From positions 1 through 34,191 of the forward strand of contig CAZEAC010000047.1 of NCBI GenBank assembly GCA_964510065.1: a stretch of DNA of 34,191 nucleotides, given 5' to 3'. The stretch is from CAZEAC01 sp964510065 (GTDB lineage: Bacteria; Bdellovibrionota_C; UBA2361; CAIXSY01). The notes beneath the pieces are model-generated. The model saw only the letters and a program-made list of their open reading frames with translations. It ran no database searches and was not told the DNA's origin. Positions 1 to 7,362 of the stretch are shown one piece after another (the stretch's first letter is position 1; each line of letters begins with the position of its first letter). The position numbers were made by a program, and so were the translations under genes.

Positions 1-151
1 TCGCCGAAGTGAGATCGCGGGCACGCTCCTTTTCAAGCCCAAACTTGGAGCAATCATGGCGGTACTGTTGCTCAAGCGAAATTAGAACTTCGCTGACTAT
101 CTGCTGTTCGCTTTCGATTAACCGAGTCTCTTCGGCACTTAAACTGGTCAT
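1..151 (-). CDS. N-terminus of an unidentified protein, cut by window edge
   Basis: An ATG at 151 reading leftward opens a frame with no stop for 50 codons up to the window edge. The translation starts MTSLSAEETRLIESEQQIVS and continues as a charged, strongly helical segment rich in Glu, Gln and Arg. This looks like a coiled-coil or helical N-terminal extension. No Shine-Dalgarno sequence is obvious upstream. Such N-termini occur on large ATP-dependent helicases of the UvrD/HelD type among other proteins, but no catalytic motif lies inside the window, so function is left open. The gene runs away from the non-coding block at 152-1308. Confidence 0.5.
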   Translation of the reverse strand, partial: MTSLSAEETRLIESEQQIVSEVLISLEQQYRHDCSKFGLEKERARDLTSA

Positions 152-349
152 ACTATGGAACGGGCAAGGGTAACCGCTCGGAGCTAATAGCGCAACCTCG
201 CCTGCGCGGGGAACGTGGAGTTTTAATATTTCTTGCTGCTGAAGCGTCTCGCCTTCTCTTTACATCCAAACGTTGGTTACGAAAGATCCGATCTTGCGAG
301 AAACTGAGTTGTGTTGACAAGATAGAGCGTAACCTGTTGAGAGTATTTG

Positions 350-488
350 CAGGTTTTCGCGAGAACAAGCGGTCCTCGCCCTGGTTAAGCCTCTCTGGTT
401 ATAGCCTTGGTGAGTCTTGGGTCGTCAGTATCGCGCGTATGAAAGCCCCTGTGACGGCTTAAGCCCCGAGCAATCGGGGCTTTTTTTT
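350..488 (+). ncRNA. candidate small RNA ending at an intrinsic terminator
   Basis: This non-coding stretch ends in a textbook Rho-independent terminator (462-488). It holds a good internal hairpin: bases 375-387 pair with 402-414 in 13 steps, two of them unpaired and two G-U. A smaller hairpin (AAGCC...GGCTT) sits just before the terminator. A perfect TTGACA hexamer lies upstream at 314-319, but no well-spaced -10 box was found. No match to tmRNA, RNase P RNA, SRP RNA or 6S RNA landmarks was recognised. The 5' end is a guess; the terminator and inner hairpin are what can be seen. Confidence 0.25.
462..488 (+). terminator. intrinsic terminator
   Basis: AGCCCCGA (462-469), a GCAA loop and TCGGGGCT (474-481) form a GC-rich stem followed by a run of eight T (481-488). 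There is no protein gene immediately upstream on the plus strand, so it most likely ends a small RNA or untranslated transcript. The T run is also the left edge of the palindrome at 481-569. Confidence 0.75.
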
Positions 489-569
489 AATAGGGACAGA
501 CCCCATATATTTAATTCCTGTCCTACGGACAGGAATTAAATATATGGGGTCTGTCCCTATTAAAAAAAA
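481..569. repeat. perfect palindrome, 43-bp arms, 3-nt loop (MITE/REP-like)
   Basis: Bases 481-523 are the exact reverse complement of 527-569, leaving only TAC (524-526) unpaired. The arms contain TAGGGACAGACCCCATATAT. Sequences with a GGGACAGACCCC core are common dispersed palindromes in many environmental bacterial genomes and are often blamed on REP-associated or MITE-like mobility; that link is general knowledge, not shown here. The outermost eight bases of each arm are the T run of the preceding terminator and a matching A run. Confidence 0.85.
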
Positions 570-1256
570 CGCGACGAAGCTTTTGACTTCGCCGCGCGTA
601 TGAAGAAAGCCAAACCCCTGTGACGGACTTCAACTCTCCCCTTAAGCCAGAAAAGAAGCATTCCCTTCTCACCAGCTGAAGCAAGCATCACTTAGCATCT
701 ACTTTTGTCGGGTTTCCCCGAAGCACCCGGGTCGCCCCGAGGCGAAAATGCTACAAGTGATCAGTTTCCCAACAACGAAGCCGCTTTTATTTTTCGTCAA
801 CGAGAGCTACCAATTTGGCCGCCCGGATATCTCCGAACGTTTCTGAAATAAATTTCTCACCAACCGATAACAGCCCGGTTATTACCCGGACTGTCGATAC
901 CCCAGGGGGCACCGTCTCTTCGTCTTCTACTCCCGGGAACGGCTCCGTTCCCTCACTTCATGGGCAGTAGTATTCCTCTCCGATCTGAAAATCAACAAAA
1001 AAGTTTGATCGTTCGTTTCTGTGGATAAGCTCGATAGCGTGCTGAAAGATATGAGGAGTTTGTTTTAAGCGAGTTGAATCGTGAGAAGAAAATATAGATA
1101 ATTTCAAAAATGGATCTGAGAATGGGTGGAGAGTACAGTCAAAAACCTTAGTTAATCAATCTCGGGTAGACTGATCTTGGTTCAGGATCGAAGCGAAAAG
1201 ACAGCTTACCCGCAATATTCAATTTCTTTGGTCGTAAATTGAATTGATTAATTAAG
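570..1256. other. mostly non-coding region
   Basis: No convincing complete gene is present. The module CGCGCGTATGAA...CCCCTGTGACGG, seen just before the terminator at about 431-457, recurs in altered form at about 593-625 on the other side of the palindrome. A protein-like leftward frame at 787-957 is listed separately. ATTCAATTT (1217-1225) and AAATTGAAT (1236-1244) form a 9-bp inverted repeat next to the stem-loop at 1257-1293. Several GC-rich foldable segments (about 700-760 and 865-940) were compared by eye with tmRNA, RNase P RNA and SRP RNA and do not show their conserved motifs. Confidence 0.5.
787..957 (-). pseudogene. protein-like leftward frame without a proper start
   Basis: Reading leftward from 957 to the stop at 787-789 gives 56 residues of plausible protein. 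They begin SEGTEPFPGVEDEETVPPGV, continue into an amphipathic stretch with TVRVITGLL, and end KLVALVDEK. A TGA (958-960) lies directly upstream. A purine-rich GGAGAGGA followed by ATG AAG sits just beyond it in another frame. A single missing base near the AAGT at that point would join this ATG to the frame and give a small protein of about 58 residues. Otherwise the first usable start is a GTG at 912, giving 41 residues. It is either a decayed small gene or a short GTG-started one. No family recognised. Confidence 0.3.
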
Positions 1257-1293
1257 GCGCCCCCACCCGCTATTGTTTGACGGGTGGGGGCGC
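1257..1293 (-). terminator. 13-bp GC-rich stem-loop downstream of the small leftward gene
   Basis: GCGCCCCCACCCG (1257-1269) pairs exactly with CGGGTGGGGGCGC (1281-1293) around an 11-nt loop. It lies 15 bases past the stop of the leftward gene at 1309-1503, a normal place for a terminator. The leftward tail is only CTTAATTAA, so the U tract is weak; reading rightward the tail is GGTTTTA. It may act in both directions. Confidence 0.55.
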
Positions 1294-1308
1294 GGTTTTA
1301 TGGACCTG

Positions 1309-1503
1309 TTAGCCCATAAGAGCCGGATGGTGGTTCTCGGCCGGGTGAACGGGGCGCCTCCGCTTCTGCTTTTCTGGCGCTTCCGTCGGTGCAGTCGGTG
1401 CCGTTGGCTTCTCTTCCGAAGAAGCCTTGTTCCCAGCATCCGGAGTCTGTGGCGCGACCTCGCGGGCCCCAGCTTCCCCAACTGATTTGGATCTTTCCTT
1501 CAT
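1309..1503 (-). CDS. small Pro/Ala/Glu/Lys-rich protein of unknown function
   Basis: This 64-residue leftward frame starts with ATG at 1503, preceded by AAAGGA with a five-base spacer, a convincing ribosome-binding site. The protein is low-complexity and hydrophilic: MKERSKSVGEAGAREVAPQT at the start, a middle with TAPTAPTEAP, then KQKRRRP and a His/Pro-rich tail. It has no hydrophobic segment, signal peptide or cysteine, so it is probably an intrinsically disordered cytoplasmic peptide, possibly nucleic-acid binding through the KQKRRR patch (inference). A strong stem-loop follows the stop. Overlapping frames on both strands (1248-1481 minus, 1273-1485 plus) lack these signals. No family recognised. 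Confidence 0.5.
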   Translation of the reverse strand: MKERSKSVGEAGAREVAPQTPDAGNKASSEEKPTAPTAPTEAPEKQKRRRPVHPAENHHPALMG

Positions 1504-1606
1504 TGGCGTCCTTTTCCGCTCTGTCAGAACCTCTCGTCAGCGTATTGTGGATTTAAACCAGGACTACTCGAGCCAGGCTTCACTATTTACGCATCGGCTC
1601 CTAGAT

Positions 1607-1648
1607 TCATGACAGCTCAAAATCAGATGGGACTTTGAGCTGTCATGA
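1607..1648. repeat. 15-bp inverted repeat with 12-nt loop
   Basis: TCATGACAGCTCAAA (1607-1621) is the exact reverse complement of TTTGAGCTGTCATGA (1634-1648). There is no T tract on either side, so it is not a standard terminator. It could be an operator, an RNA structure or a remnant of a small palindromic element. Confidence 0.7.
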
Positions 1649-1680
1649 GTTCGAAAAGCAATAAACCTATCTACTGAACT

Positions 1681-1717
1681 CTCCGTTAAGGAGACCAATC
1701 TGGTCCGATTAGCGGAG
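1681..1717. repeat. nested hairpin about 95 bp upstream of the nuo promoter candidate
   Basis: CTCCGTTAA (1681-1689) pairs with TTAGCGGAG (1709-1717) with one G-T mismatch, and inside it GACC...GGTC forms a second stem. It is a compact dyad upstream of the nuoC promoter candidate. A role as operator or transcript 3' end is possible but unproven. Confidence 0.45.
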
Positions 1718-1811
1718 AATAAATTGCGAACTCGCTTCTACCGAAGGAAAAATTTTTAGGGCCGACAGTATGGCACGATGGCTAAGACGAGTCAAACAAC
1801 GCGCACGGAGT

Positions 1812-1839
1812 TTGAGCGCTAATCTATTGGAATTATAGA
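1812..1839 (+). promoter_or_regulatory. candidate sigma70 promoter of the nuo operon
   Basis: TTGAGC (1812-1817) and TATAGA (1834-1839) are spaced by 16 bases and lie about 100 bases before the nuoC ATG. Each box keeps four of six consensus bases. If used, it would make nuoC the first gene of the transcript, consistent with the absence of nuoA and nuoB. Confidence 0.35.
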
Positions 1840-1937
1840 ACATCGTGTCCCGTCGATTTGAGTAAGAATTAGAGCTCTAAACGTTGGGCTATATTGCCAG
1901 CCTAAAGCTATCTGTATTACAAACTGCCTGGGATCTT

Positions 1938-2585
1938 ATGCCTGTTGATAATCAATCGAAAAGTGAAGCATTACAGCGCCTCCTTACCCAAAAACTTGGC
2001 GCTAAAATAATTGAAAGTAAACTTGAGTTGGGCGATGCAATAATTCGCGTAGCACGCGAGGATCTCGGTGCGCTTTTCAAGCTTTTAAAGGAAGACTCGG
2101 AGCTTAGCTTTGATCTCCTTGTCGACATCACCGCCGTTGATTGGGTTGACCAGCAGCGCGAAAGATTTGAGGTAGTGTACCATTTCCTTAGCCTTCGTCA
2201 TTTACACCGACTGCGTGTAAAAGCCTGGGTTCCCGAATCAAATCCTGCGGTTGAAACCGCGACGACTTATTGGAAAGGGGCAAATTTCATGGAGCGCGAA
2301 ACCTGGGACATGTACGGGGTCGTGTTCACAGGAAATTCCGATTTAAGGCGGCTTTTGCTTTACGATGAGTTCGTTGGGCATCCGTTGAGGAAGGATTATC
2401 CTGTGCAGGGAAAGCAGCCGCGTATTAGGCTGCGATCGCCGGAAGTTCGAAATACTGCAGCGGATATGGTTCGTCCTGCACTTGTGCAGATTGGGAAACG
2501 CGACCAAAGCATGGCACCTGCCGATCAGCGCGGCAGAAACCGAGTGCTTGCAACGGCAGATCAAACGCCGGGAGTAAAACCATGA
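1938..2585 (+). CDS. nuoC: NADH-quinone oxidoreductase subunit C
   Basis: NuoC (30-kDa subunit) belongs to the Q module of complex I in the peripheral arm, docked against NuoD. It carries no cofactor. The family signature is clear at residues 119-155: ERETWDMYGVVF, then SDLRRLL and GHPLRKDYP. At 215 residues it is a normal stand-alone NuoC, not the C-D fusion of enterobacteria. The ATG at 1938 is preferred; an in-frame TTG at 1884 would add 18 residues resembling nothing in the family, and neither start has a strong Shine-Dalgarno sequence. A 54-residue polar tail follows the signature. The stop overlaps the nuoD start (ATGA). It is the first gene of the operon here, with no nuoA or nuoB upstream. 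Confidence 0.93.
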   Translation: MPVDNQSKSEALQRLLTQKLGAKIIESKLELGDAIIRVAREDLGALFKLLKEDSELSFDLLVDITAVDWVDQQRERFEVVYHFLSLRHLHRLRVKAWVPESNPAVETATTYWKGANFMERETWDMYGVVFTGNSDLRRLLLYDEFVGHPLRKDYPVQGKQPRIRLRSPEVRNTAADMVRPALVQIGKRDQSMAPADQRGRNRVLATADQTPGVKP

Positions 2586-3829
2586 ACGATCTTCTGAATG
2601 TTGATTACGGTATAGGAGGTGTCACTACGAGCTTCCGGCCACGCGAAGTTGGCGACGACCTCCATTCCGAGACGATGATTCTCAACATGGGACCGGCGCA
2701 TCCCGCCACGCACGGCACGGTGCGCATGGTTGTCGAGCTTTTGGGCGAAAAAATAATCGACGCGGATACCGAAATCGGCTACCTGCATCGCGGATTTGAA
2801 AAGATGTGCGAGACCGTTGATTATAACCAGGTGATGCCCTACACCGATCGGTTGAACTATGTTTCGCCGATCATCAACAATGTTGGCTGGTGTTTGACTG
2901 TTGAAAAACTCCTCGGCATAGAAGTTCCAAAGCGTGCGCAATATATCCGAGTAATTGTCTCCGAGATGTCGCGAATCTGTGATCATCTGACCTGTCTTGG
3001 CGCGTCGGCAATGGAGCTTGGAGCATTTACGGTGATGCTCTACCTCATCCAGGCGCGTGAAACATTGTGGCAGCTCATCGAAGAGGTCACTGGTGCCCGG
3101 CTCACCATCTCTTATTGTCGAGTCGGCGGACTGAAGTTTGATCTTCCGGAAGGGTTCAAAGAAAAAGTTCTCGAGGCGCTTAAGCTTTCGGAGTTTCATC
3201 TAAATAATTCAGACAGGTTGTTGAGCCGAAACCGGCTCTTTGTAGATCGGATGTGCGATATTGCGACCATCTCGGGCGAGGAAGCGCTTAACTACAGTCT
3301 TACCGGTCCGTTGCTGCGTGCGTCTGGTATTAAATACGACGTGCGAAAGGCTTTTCCCTATTCGTCGTATGAAGATTTCGATTTCGAGGTCCCGGTAGGC
3401 ACCAAGGGTGATAATTACGATCGCTTTCTTGTGCGCTTTAATGAAATCGAGCAGTCGATGAAAATTATACGACAGGCGTTCGACTCGATTCCAGGCGGAG
3501 CGATATGCGTGGACGATCCGCATATTGTGCTCGAGCCAAAGGAGTCGGTGTACAATTCAATCGATGGGATGATCAACCACTTTGAATTGGTGATGTATGG
3601 TGTCAAGCCTCCCAAAGGTGACGTGTACCTGCCGGTTGAGGGCGGAAATGGTGAGCTCGGATTTTATACTGTGTCGGATGGAACAGGACGGCCCTATAAG
3701 TTGCATGTGCGTGGACCGAGCATGATTCATATGGGGATAATGAAGAGGATGCTCCTTGGGGCGAATATTGCCGATGTCGTCCCGGTATTTGGAATGATCA
3801 ATATGATTGGCGGAGAGTGTGATAAATAA
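2582..3829 (+). CDS. nuoD: NADH-quinone oxidoreductase subunit D
   Basis: NuoD (49-kDa subunit, related to the large subunit of [NiFe] hydrogenases) forms much of the quinone pocket with NuoB. The hallmark MGPAHPATHG (residues 36-45) carries the histidines of the quinone site. GYLHRGFEK (66-74) and PYTDRLNYV (86-94), including a conserved tyrosine, follow. The 415-residue length is typical. It overlaps nuoC by four bases and nuoE by one, so the genes are translationally coupled. Its natural partner NuoB, holder of cluster N2, is not encoded in this window. Confidence 0.97.
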   Translation: MNDLLNVDYGIGGVTTSFRPREVGDDLHSETMILNMGPAHPATHGTVRMVVELLGEKIIDADTEIGYLHRGFEKMCETVDYNQVMPYTDRLNYVSPIINNVGWCLTVEKLLGIEVPKRAQYIRVIVSEMSRICDHLTCLGASAMELGAFTVMLYLIQARETLWQLIEEVTGARLTISYCRVGGLKFDLPEGFKEKVLEALKLSEFHLNNSDRLLSRNRLFVDRMCDIATISGEEALNYSLTGPLLRASGIKYDVRKAFPYSSYEDFDFEVPVGTKGDNYDRFLVRFNEIEQSMKIIRQAFDSIPGGAICVDDPHIVLEPKESVYNSIDGMINHFELVMYGVKPPKGDVYLPVEGGNGELGFYTVSDGTGRPYKLHVRGPSMIHMGIMKRMLLGANIADVVPVFGMINMIGGECDK

Positions 3830-4383
3830 TGGCAACGCTGTCTGAAAACGCGGATAAAAGAATCGAGGAGATAAAGAAGCTCTACCCCGACGCGCGATCG
3901 GCGATTATGCCCGCGTTGTACCTGGTGCAGGATGAGCTTGGCACGATTACGAAAGAAGGTGTCGAGTGGGTTTCGACAAAGATTGGTGTTGCCCCCGTGC
4001 ATGTGTGGGAAGTGGCGACGTTCTATACGATGTACTACAAAAAGCCGATTGGCAGATACCATGTGCAGGTATGCCGCACACTTCCCTGTGCGCTATGTGG
4101 CGCGAAGAAAATTACCGAGCATTTGAAAAAGCGCTTTGGCCTTGAGCCGCATCAGGTATCGAAAGACGGCATGTGGAGCTACGAAGAGGTGGAGTGTCTC
4201 GGTTCCTGCGGTACGGCGCCGATGTGTGAGATAAATGATACCTTCTTTGAAAATCTTACCCCAGAAAAGATCGATCAGATCATCGAGAAGATTGGCAAAG
4301 AGAAGCCTGAGCTGCGCTTCTCCACCGCGCGGGATGATATCGGTGCTGGACTTCCGGGCAGTCCCAAATCAGAGGTTATATAA
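3829..4383 (+). CDS. nuoE: NADH-quinone oxidoreductase subunit E
   Basis: NuoE (24-kDa, thioredoxin-like fold) binds the [2Fe-2S] cluster N1a beside the FMN site of NuoF. The four expected ligands are present: Cys82 and Cys87 in VCRTLPCALCG and Cys123 and Cys127 in VECLGSCGTAPMC. The 184 residues include a helical N-terminus and about 25 extra polar residues at the C-terminus. The ATG shares a base with the nuoD stop, and the TAA overlaps the nuoF ATG by one base. It belongs to the NADH-oxidising N module together with NuoF and NuoG. Confidence 0.96.
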   Translation: MATLSENADKRIEEIKKLYPDARSAIMPALYLVQDELGTITKEGVEWVSTKIGVAPVHVWEVATFYTMYYKKPIGRYHVQVCRTLPCALCGAKKITEHLKKRFGLEPHQVSKDGMWSYEEVECLGSCGTAPMCEINDTFFENLTPEKIDQIIEKIGKEKPELRFSTARDDIGAGLPGSPKSEVI

Positions 4384-5702
4384 TGGGCAAACATCGGCAG
4401 ATTCTTCTCGCAAACATTCAGCATAAAGATCAGCACAGCATCGCTGGGTACGAGAGTCGCGGTGGGTATTCCGCGGCAAGGAAGGCGCTCGGCATCGATC
4501 CGCTAAAAATCATTGACGAAGTTAAGGCGTCGGGCCTTCGTGGGCGCGGCGGAGCCGGATTTCCCACTGGCACGAAGTGGGGCTTTGTTCCCCGAAACAC
4601 CGGAAAGCCGGTGTATCTTCTGAATAACGCCGACGAGAGTGAACCCGGAACGTTCAAAGATCGAGTGCTTCTCGAACGTGATCCGCATATGTGCATCGAA
4701 GGAATGATCATTGCCTGTTGGGCGCTGCAGTGTAATTGGTCGTGCATCTATATTCGCGGTGAGTATGCCTATCCCTATGTGCGCGTGAAACGTGCGGTAG
4801 AAGAAGCATACGCCAAAGGCTACCTTGGAAAGAATATTTTTGGCTCTAATTTTAACCTCGATATTGTGGTGCATCGTGGAGCAGGGGCCTATATCTGTGG
4901 CGAAGAAACAGGTTTGATCGAATCGCTTGAAGGGAAGAAGGGGCAGCCTCGTTTGAAGCCACCCTTCCCGGCGGTGGTTGGGCTATATGGTTGCCCTACG
5001 GTGGTAAACAATACCGAGACCCTTGCAACGCTTCCGTGGATTATCAACAACGGGGGTGCTGCATATGCAGCAATTGGTGTGGGAAAGTCCACCGGCACGA
5101 AACTCTTCTCGGTCTCAGGACATGTCAATAAGCCTGGCGTTTATGAAGTCGAGCTTGGCTATCCGGTGCTTCAATTTGTAGAGGAAGAGTGTGGTGGCAT
5201 TCGCGGTGGAAAGAAGCTTAAGGCGATGATCCCAGGTGGCTCCTCAGTGCCGGTGCTGCGCGCAGAAGATTTGGTCGGGGTCAATCTTGATTATGAATCA
5301 ATGATGAAAGCAGGATCGTACATCGGCTCGGGCGGTATGATCGTCATGGACGAAACCACCGATATGGTCGAAGCAATTTTGAACTTGTCGCATTTCTACG
5401 CACACGAGTCGTGTGGTCAGTGTACGCCCTGTCGCGAAGGCGGCCATTGGGTCAATAAGATTTTTCACAGAATCTCAAAAGGGAAGGGGCTTCCCGGCGA
5501 TACCGAATTAATTGAAAATGTGTGTGGCCAAATTGCGACGCACACGATCTGTTTCTTCGGGGATTCGCTGGCCATGCCGGCGCAGAGCTTTATCAAGAAA
5601 TTTCCGGAAGAATTTAAGGCGCGGATACGTGAAGTAGCAGAAGGCAGATTCCAGCCGCGTGAGTCGCTCAATTTTGAAAGTACGGGGCAGCATCATGGCT
5701 GA
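4383..5702 (+). CDS. nuoF: NADH-quinone oxidoreductase subunit F (NADH/FMN-binding)
   Basis: NuoF (51-kDa subunit) oxidises NADH, takes the hydride on FMN and passes electrons to cluster N3. Visible are the glycine-rich GRGGAGFPTG (residues 54-63), the FMN-site GAGAYICGEETGL (166-178), and the N3 [4Fe-4S] motif SCGQCTPCREG with Cys344, Cys347 and Cys350, plus the distant Cys390. At 439 residues it matches the family. It starts inside the nuoE stop codon and its 3' end overlaps the start of nuoG by eight bases. All elements for a working NADH dehydrogenase head are present. Confidence 0.97.
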   Translation: MGKHRQILLANIQHKDQHSIAGYESRGGYSAARKALGIDPLKIIDEVKASGLRGRGGAGFPTGTKWGFVPRNTGKPVYLLNNADESEPGTFKDRVLLERDPHMCIEGMIIACWALQCNWSCIYIRGEYAYPYVRVKRAVEEAYAKGYLGKNIFGSNFNLDIVVHRGAGAYICGEETGLIESLEGKKGQPRLKPPFPAVVGLYGCPTVVNNTETLATLPWIINNGGAAYAAIGVGKSTGTKLFSVSGHVNKPGVYEVELGYPVLQFVEEECGGIRGGKKLKAMIPGGSSVPVLRAEDLVGVNLDYESMMKAGSYIGSGGMIVMDETTDMVEAILNLSHFYAHESCGQCTPCREGGHWVNKIFHRISKGKGLPGDTELIENVCGQIATHTICFFGDSLAMPAQSFIKKFPEEFKARIREVAEGRFQPRESLNFESTGQHHG

Positions 5703-7353
5703 GGGAACAAATGGCGTGAATAAAGCTCCAGAGCTGGTCACGATTACTATCGACGGTAAAGAGCTGCGCGTGCCGAAGGGCATGAATCTCATCGAGGCGG
5801 CGAAGCTTGCCGGCGTTGAAATTCCGCATTACTGCTACCATCCGCATCTGTCCGTTGCTGGAAATTGCCGTATGTGCCAGGTGCGCATCGAGGGCATGCC
5901 TAAAATGGAAATTGCGTGCAACACGATGGTGCGAGACGGTCTCAAGGTGCAAACGCACATGAGCAGCAAAGAGGTCAAAGACTCACAGGCGGCGACACTT
6001 GAATTTATTCTTATTAATCATCCGCTTGATTGTACGGTGTGTGATCAGGCCGGCCATTGCAAGCTTCAAGATTACCACTTTGAGTACAACGCGCGTCCCT
6101 CACGATTTATCGAGGAGAAAGAGAGCAAAGTAAAGGCCGAGCCGCTCGGTCCAACCGTAATGCTTGATGGCGAGCGCTGCATTATGTGTACTCGTTGCAT
6201 CCGTTTTTGCGATGAAGTGACCGGGACTTCTGAGCTTGGCATGCTTAATCGTGGTGATCGCTCGGTGATCTCGATTGCTCCAGGGCGAGAGCTTAAAAAC
6301 CCGCTGTCCGGGTCAGTTGTCGATCTCTGTCCGGTGGGTGCGCTAACCCATAAACAGTGGCGTTTTAATACAAGAATCTGGTTCACTGACTCGGTTGACT
6401 CGATCTGTCCGGGTTGTTCCACTGGCTGCAATGTAAAGGTACACGGCCGAGATGGAGAGATCGTGCAGGTCAAGGGCCGGCTAAATGCCGAAGTTAACAA
6501 AGAGTGGCTTTGTGATGAGGGCCGTTACGGGTTCAATCGCTTTCTTCCTGAAAAGCGCTTGCGTTTCGGTATGGTCAGCGGGCGCGAAGTCGCCGCCGTT
6601 GACGCGGCGCGCGAAGCCAAAGCGCTCACGCAAAGTGGCGAAAGCTTGGTGCTCGTATCGGGCGATCTGATCCTCGAAGAGTACGCGCTGTTGAAGGCTT
6701 TTATCTCGCGAATAATGCCGCAGGCGAAAATCGCGCTCTCGTACCGTGAAAGGGCGCTGAGCAGTATTGAAAAGATTCTTATTAGCCCGGACTATGCGCC
6801 GAATTTTCGAGGTGCTGAATATTCGGGTGTTGTCGCGGGAGACCTCGCGGCGGGCTACCAGGAAGCCCTTACAAAGCTTCGAGCGAGGCAGATTCGTAAT
6901 GTGCTTATTGTTGGAGATTCAGCGGTACTTGCTGCGGACAGGGATACGGCGTTGCTGGATGGAATTACAAAAGCCAGCTGCAGCGTAGGCCTTCTCACTG
7001 ATGCGCAGTCGACGTTACTGCCAGCACTTAAAATTGCACTTCCTGCCCGGAGTATTCTCGAGAAATCGGGGCTGTTGGTGAATCGTGCGCTTCGGGTCCA
7101 GTACACTGATAGAGTCGTGCCGCCGCCTGAGGGGAGCGAGCCCGCCTGGCGACTTCTTCAGATGATTGGAGAAGCATGCGGGGCGAAGCTGACGGCCGCA
7201 CAAAATGATCGTGAATTCACGATTCGCTATCTTTCCGAAGAGCAACGGCTTGCCGGTGTCTCAATTTCGGCGATTAAGCGTGGTGGGGTGAATCTTGTTC
7301 TTGGCAAGTCCAGTGCCGGTTCGGCCGCAGCAGAGTCCAGGGTAGGAGCTTAG
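5695..7353 (+). CDS. nuoG: NADH-quinone oxidoreductase subunit G, short form
   Basis: NuoG (75-kDa subunit) carries iron-sulfur clusters of the N module. Ligands visible: N1b at Cys47, Cys58, Cys61 and Cys75; N5 at His109, Cys113, Cys116 and Cys122; N4 at Cys162, Cys165, Cys168 and Cys212. The extra N7 motif C-x2-C-x3-C-x27-C is intact at Cys238, Cys241, Cys245 and Cys273. The start is ATG 5695 (MAEGTNG...); an upstream in-frame GTG at 5659 would add 12 atypical residues inside nuoF. At 552 residues it is shorter than usual, because the C-terminal molybdopterin-oxidoreductase-like region after residue 285 is reduced. N5 normally hands electrons to NuoI, which this operon lacks. Confidence 0.95.
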   Translation: MAEGTNGVNKAPELVTITIDGKELRVPKGMNLIEAAKLAGVEIPHYCYHPHLSVAGNCRMCQVRIEGMPKMEIACNTMVRDGLKVQTHMSSKEVKDSQAATLEFILINHPLDCTVCDQAGHCKLQDYHFEYNARPSRFIEEKESKVKAEPLGPTVMLDGERCIMCTRCIRFCDEVTGTSELGMLNRGDRSVISIAPGRELKNPLSGSVVDLCPVGALTHKQWRFNTRIWFTDSVDSICPGCSTGCNVKVHGRDGEIVQVKGRLNAEVNKEWLCDEGRYGFNRFLPEKRLRFGMVSGREVAAVDAAREAKALTQSGESLVLVSGDLILEEYALLKAFISRIMPQAKIALSYRERALSSIEKILISPDYAPNFRGAEYSGVVAGDLAAGYQEALTKLRARQIRNVLIVGDSAVLAADRDTALLDGITKASCSVGLLTDAQSTLLPALKIALPARSILEKSGLLVNRALRVQYTDRVVPPPEGSEPAWRLLQMIGEACGAKLTAAQNDREFTIRYLSEEQRLAGVSISAIKRGGVNLVLGKSSAGSAAAESRVGA

Positions 7354-7362
7354 AGTTTTCAG

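Larger units (their letters stand above)
1504..1937. other. non-coding region upstream of the nuo operon
   Basis: This gap separates the small leftward gene from nuoC. It holds two inverted repeats (1607-1648 and 1681-1717) and a sigma70-like promoter candidate (1812-1839). No trace of nuoA or nuoB reading frames was found, although these usually precede nuoC. Confidence 0.6.

Noticed and set aside
153..368. Leftward 71-codon frame in the first non-coding block
   Set aside because: Arg-rich composition typical of chance frames, no ribosome-binding site, and it overlaps the candidate small RNA.
570..1000. Possible tmRNA, RNase P RNA or SRP RNA because of many foldable GC-rich segments
   Set aside because: Searched by eye on both strands for GAGGAAAGTCC, GGTTCGAATCC-type T arms, an alanine-tag frame and the SRP apical loop; none is present.
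1248..1485. Overlapping frames on both strands around the small Pro/Ala-rich gene
   Set aside because: They run through the stem-loop or lack a ribosome-binding site; only the 1309-1503 leftward frame has both a Shine-Dalgarno sequence and a following stem-loop.
5659..5694. Upstream GTG start for nuoG
   Set aside because: It lies inside nuoF, adds 12 residues not typical of NuoG, and ATG 5695 is better placed.
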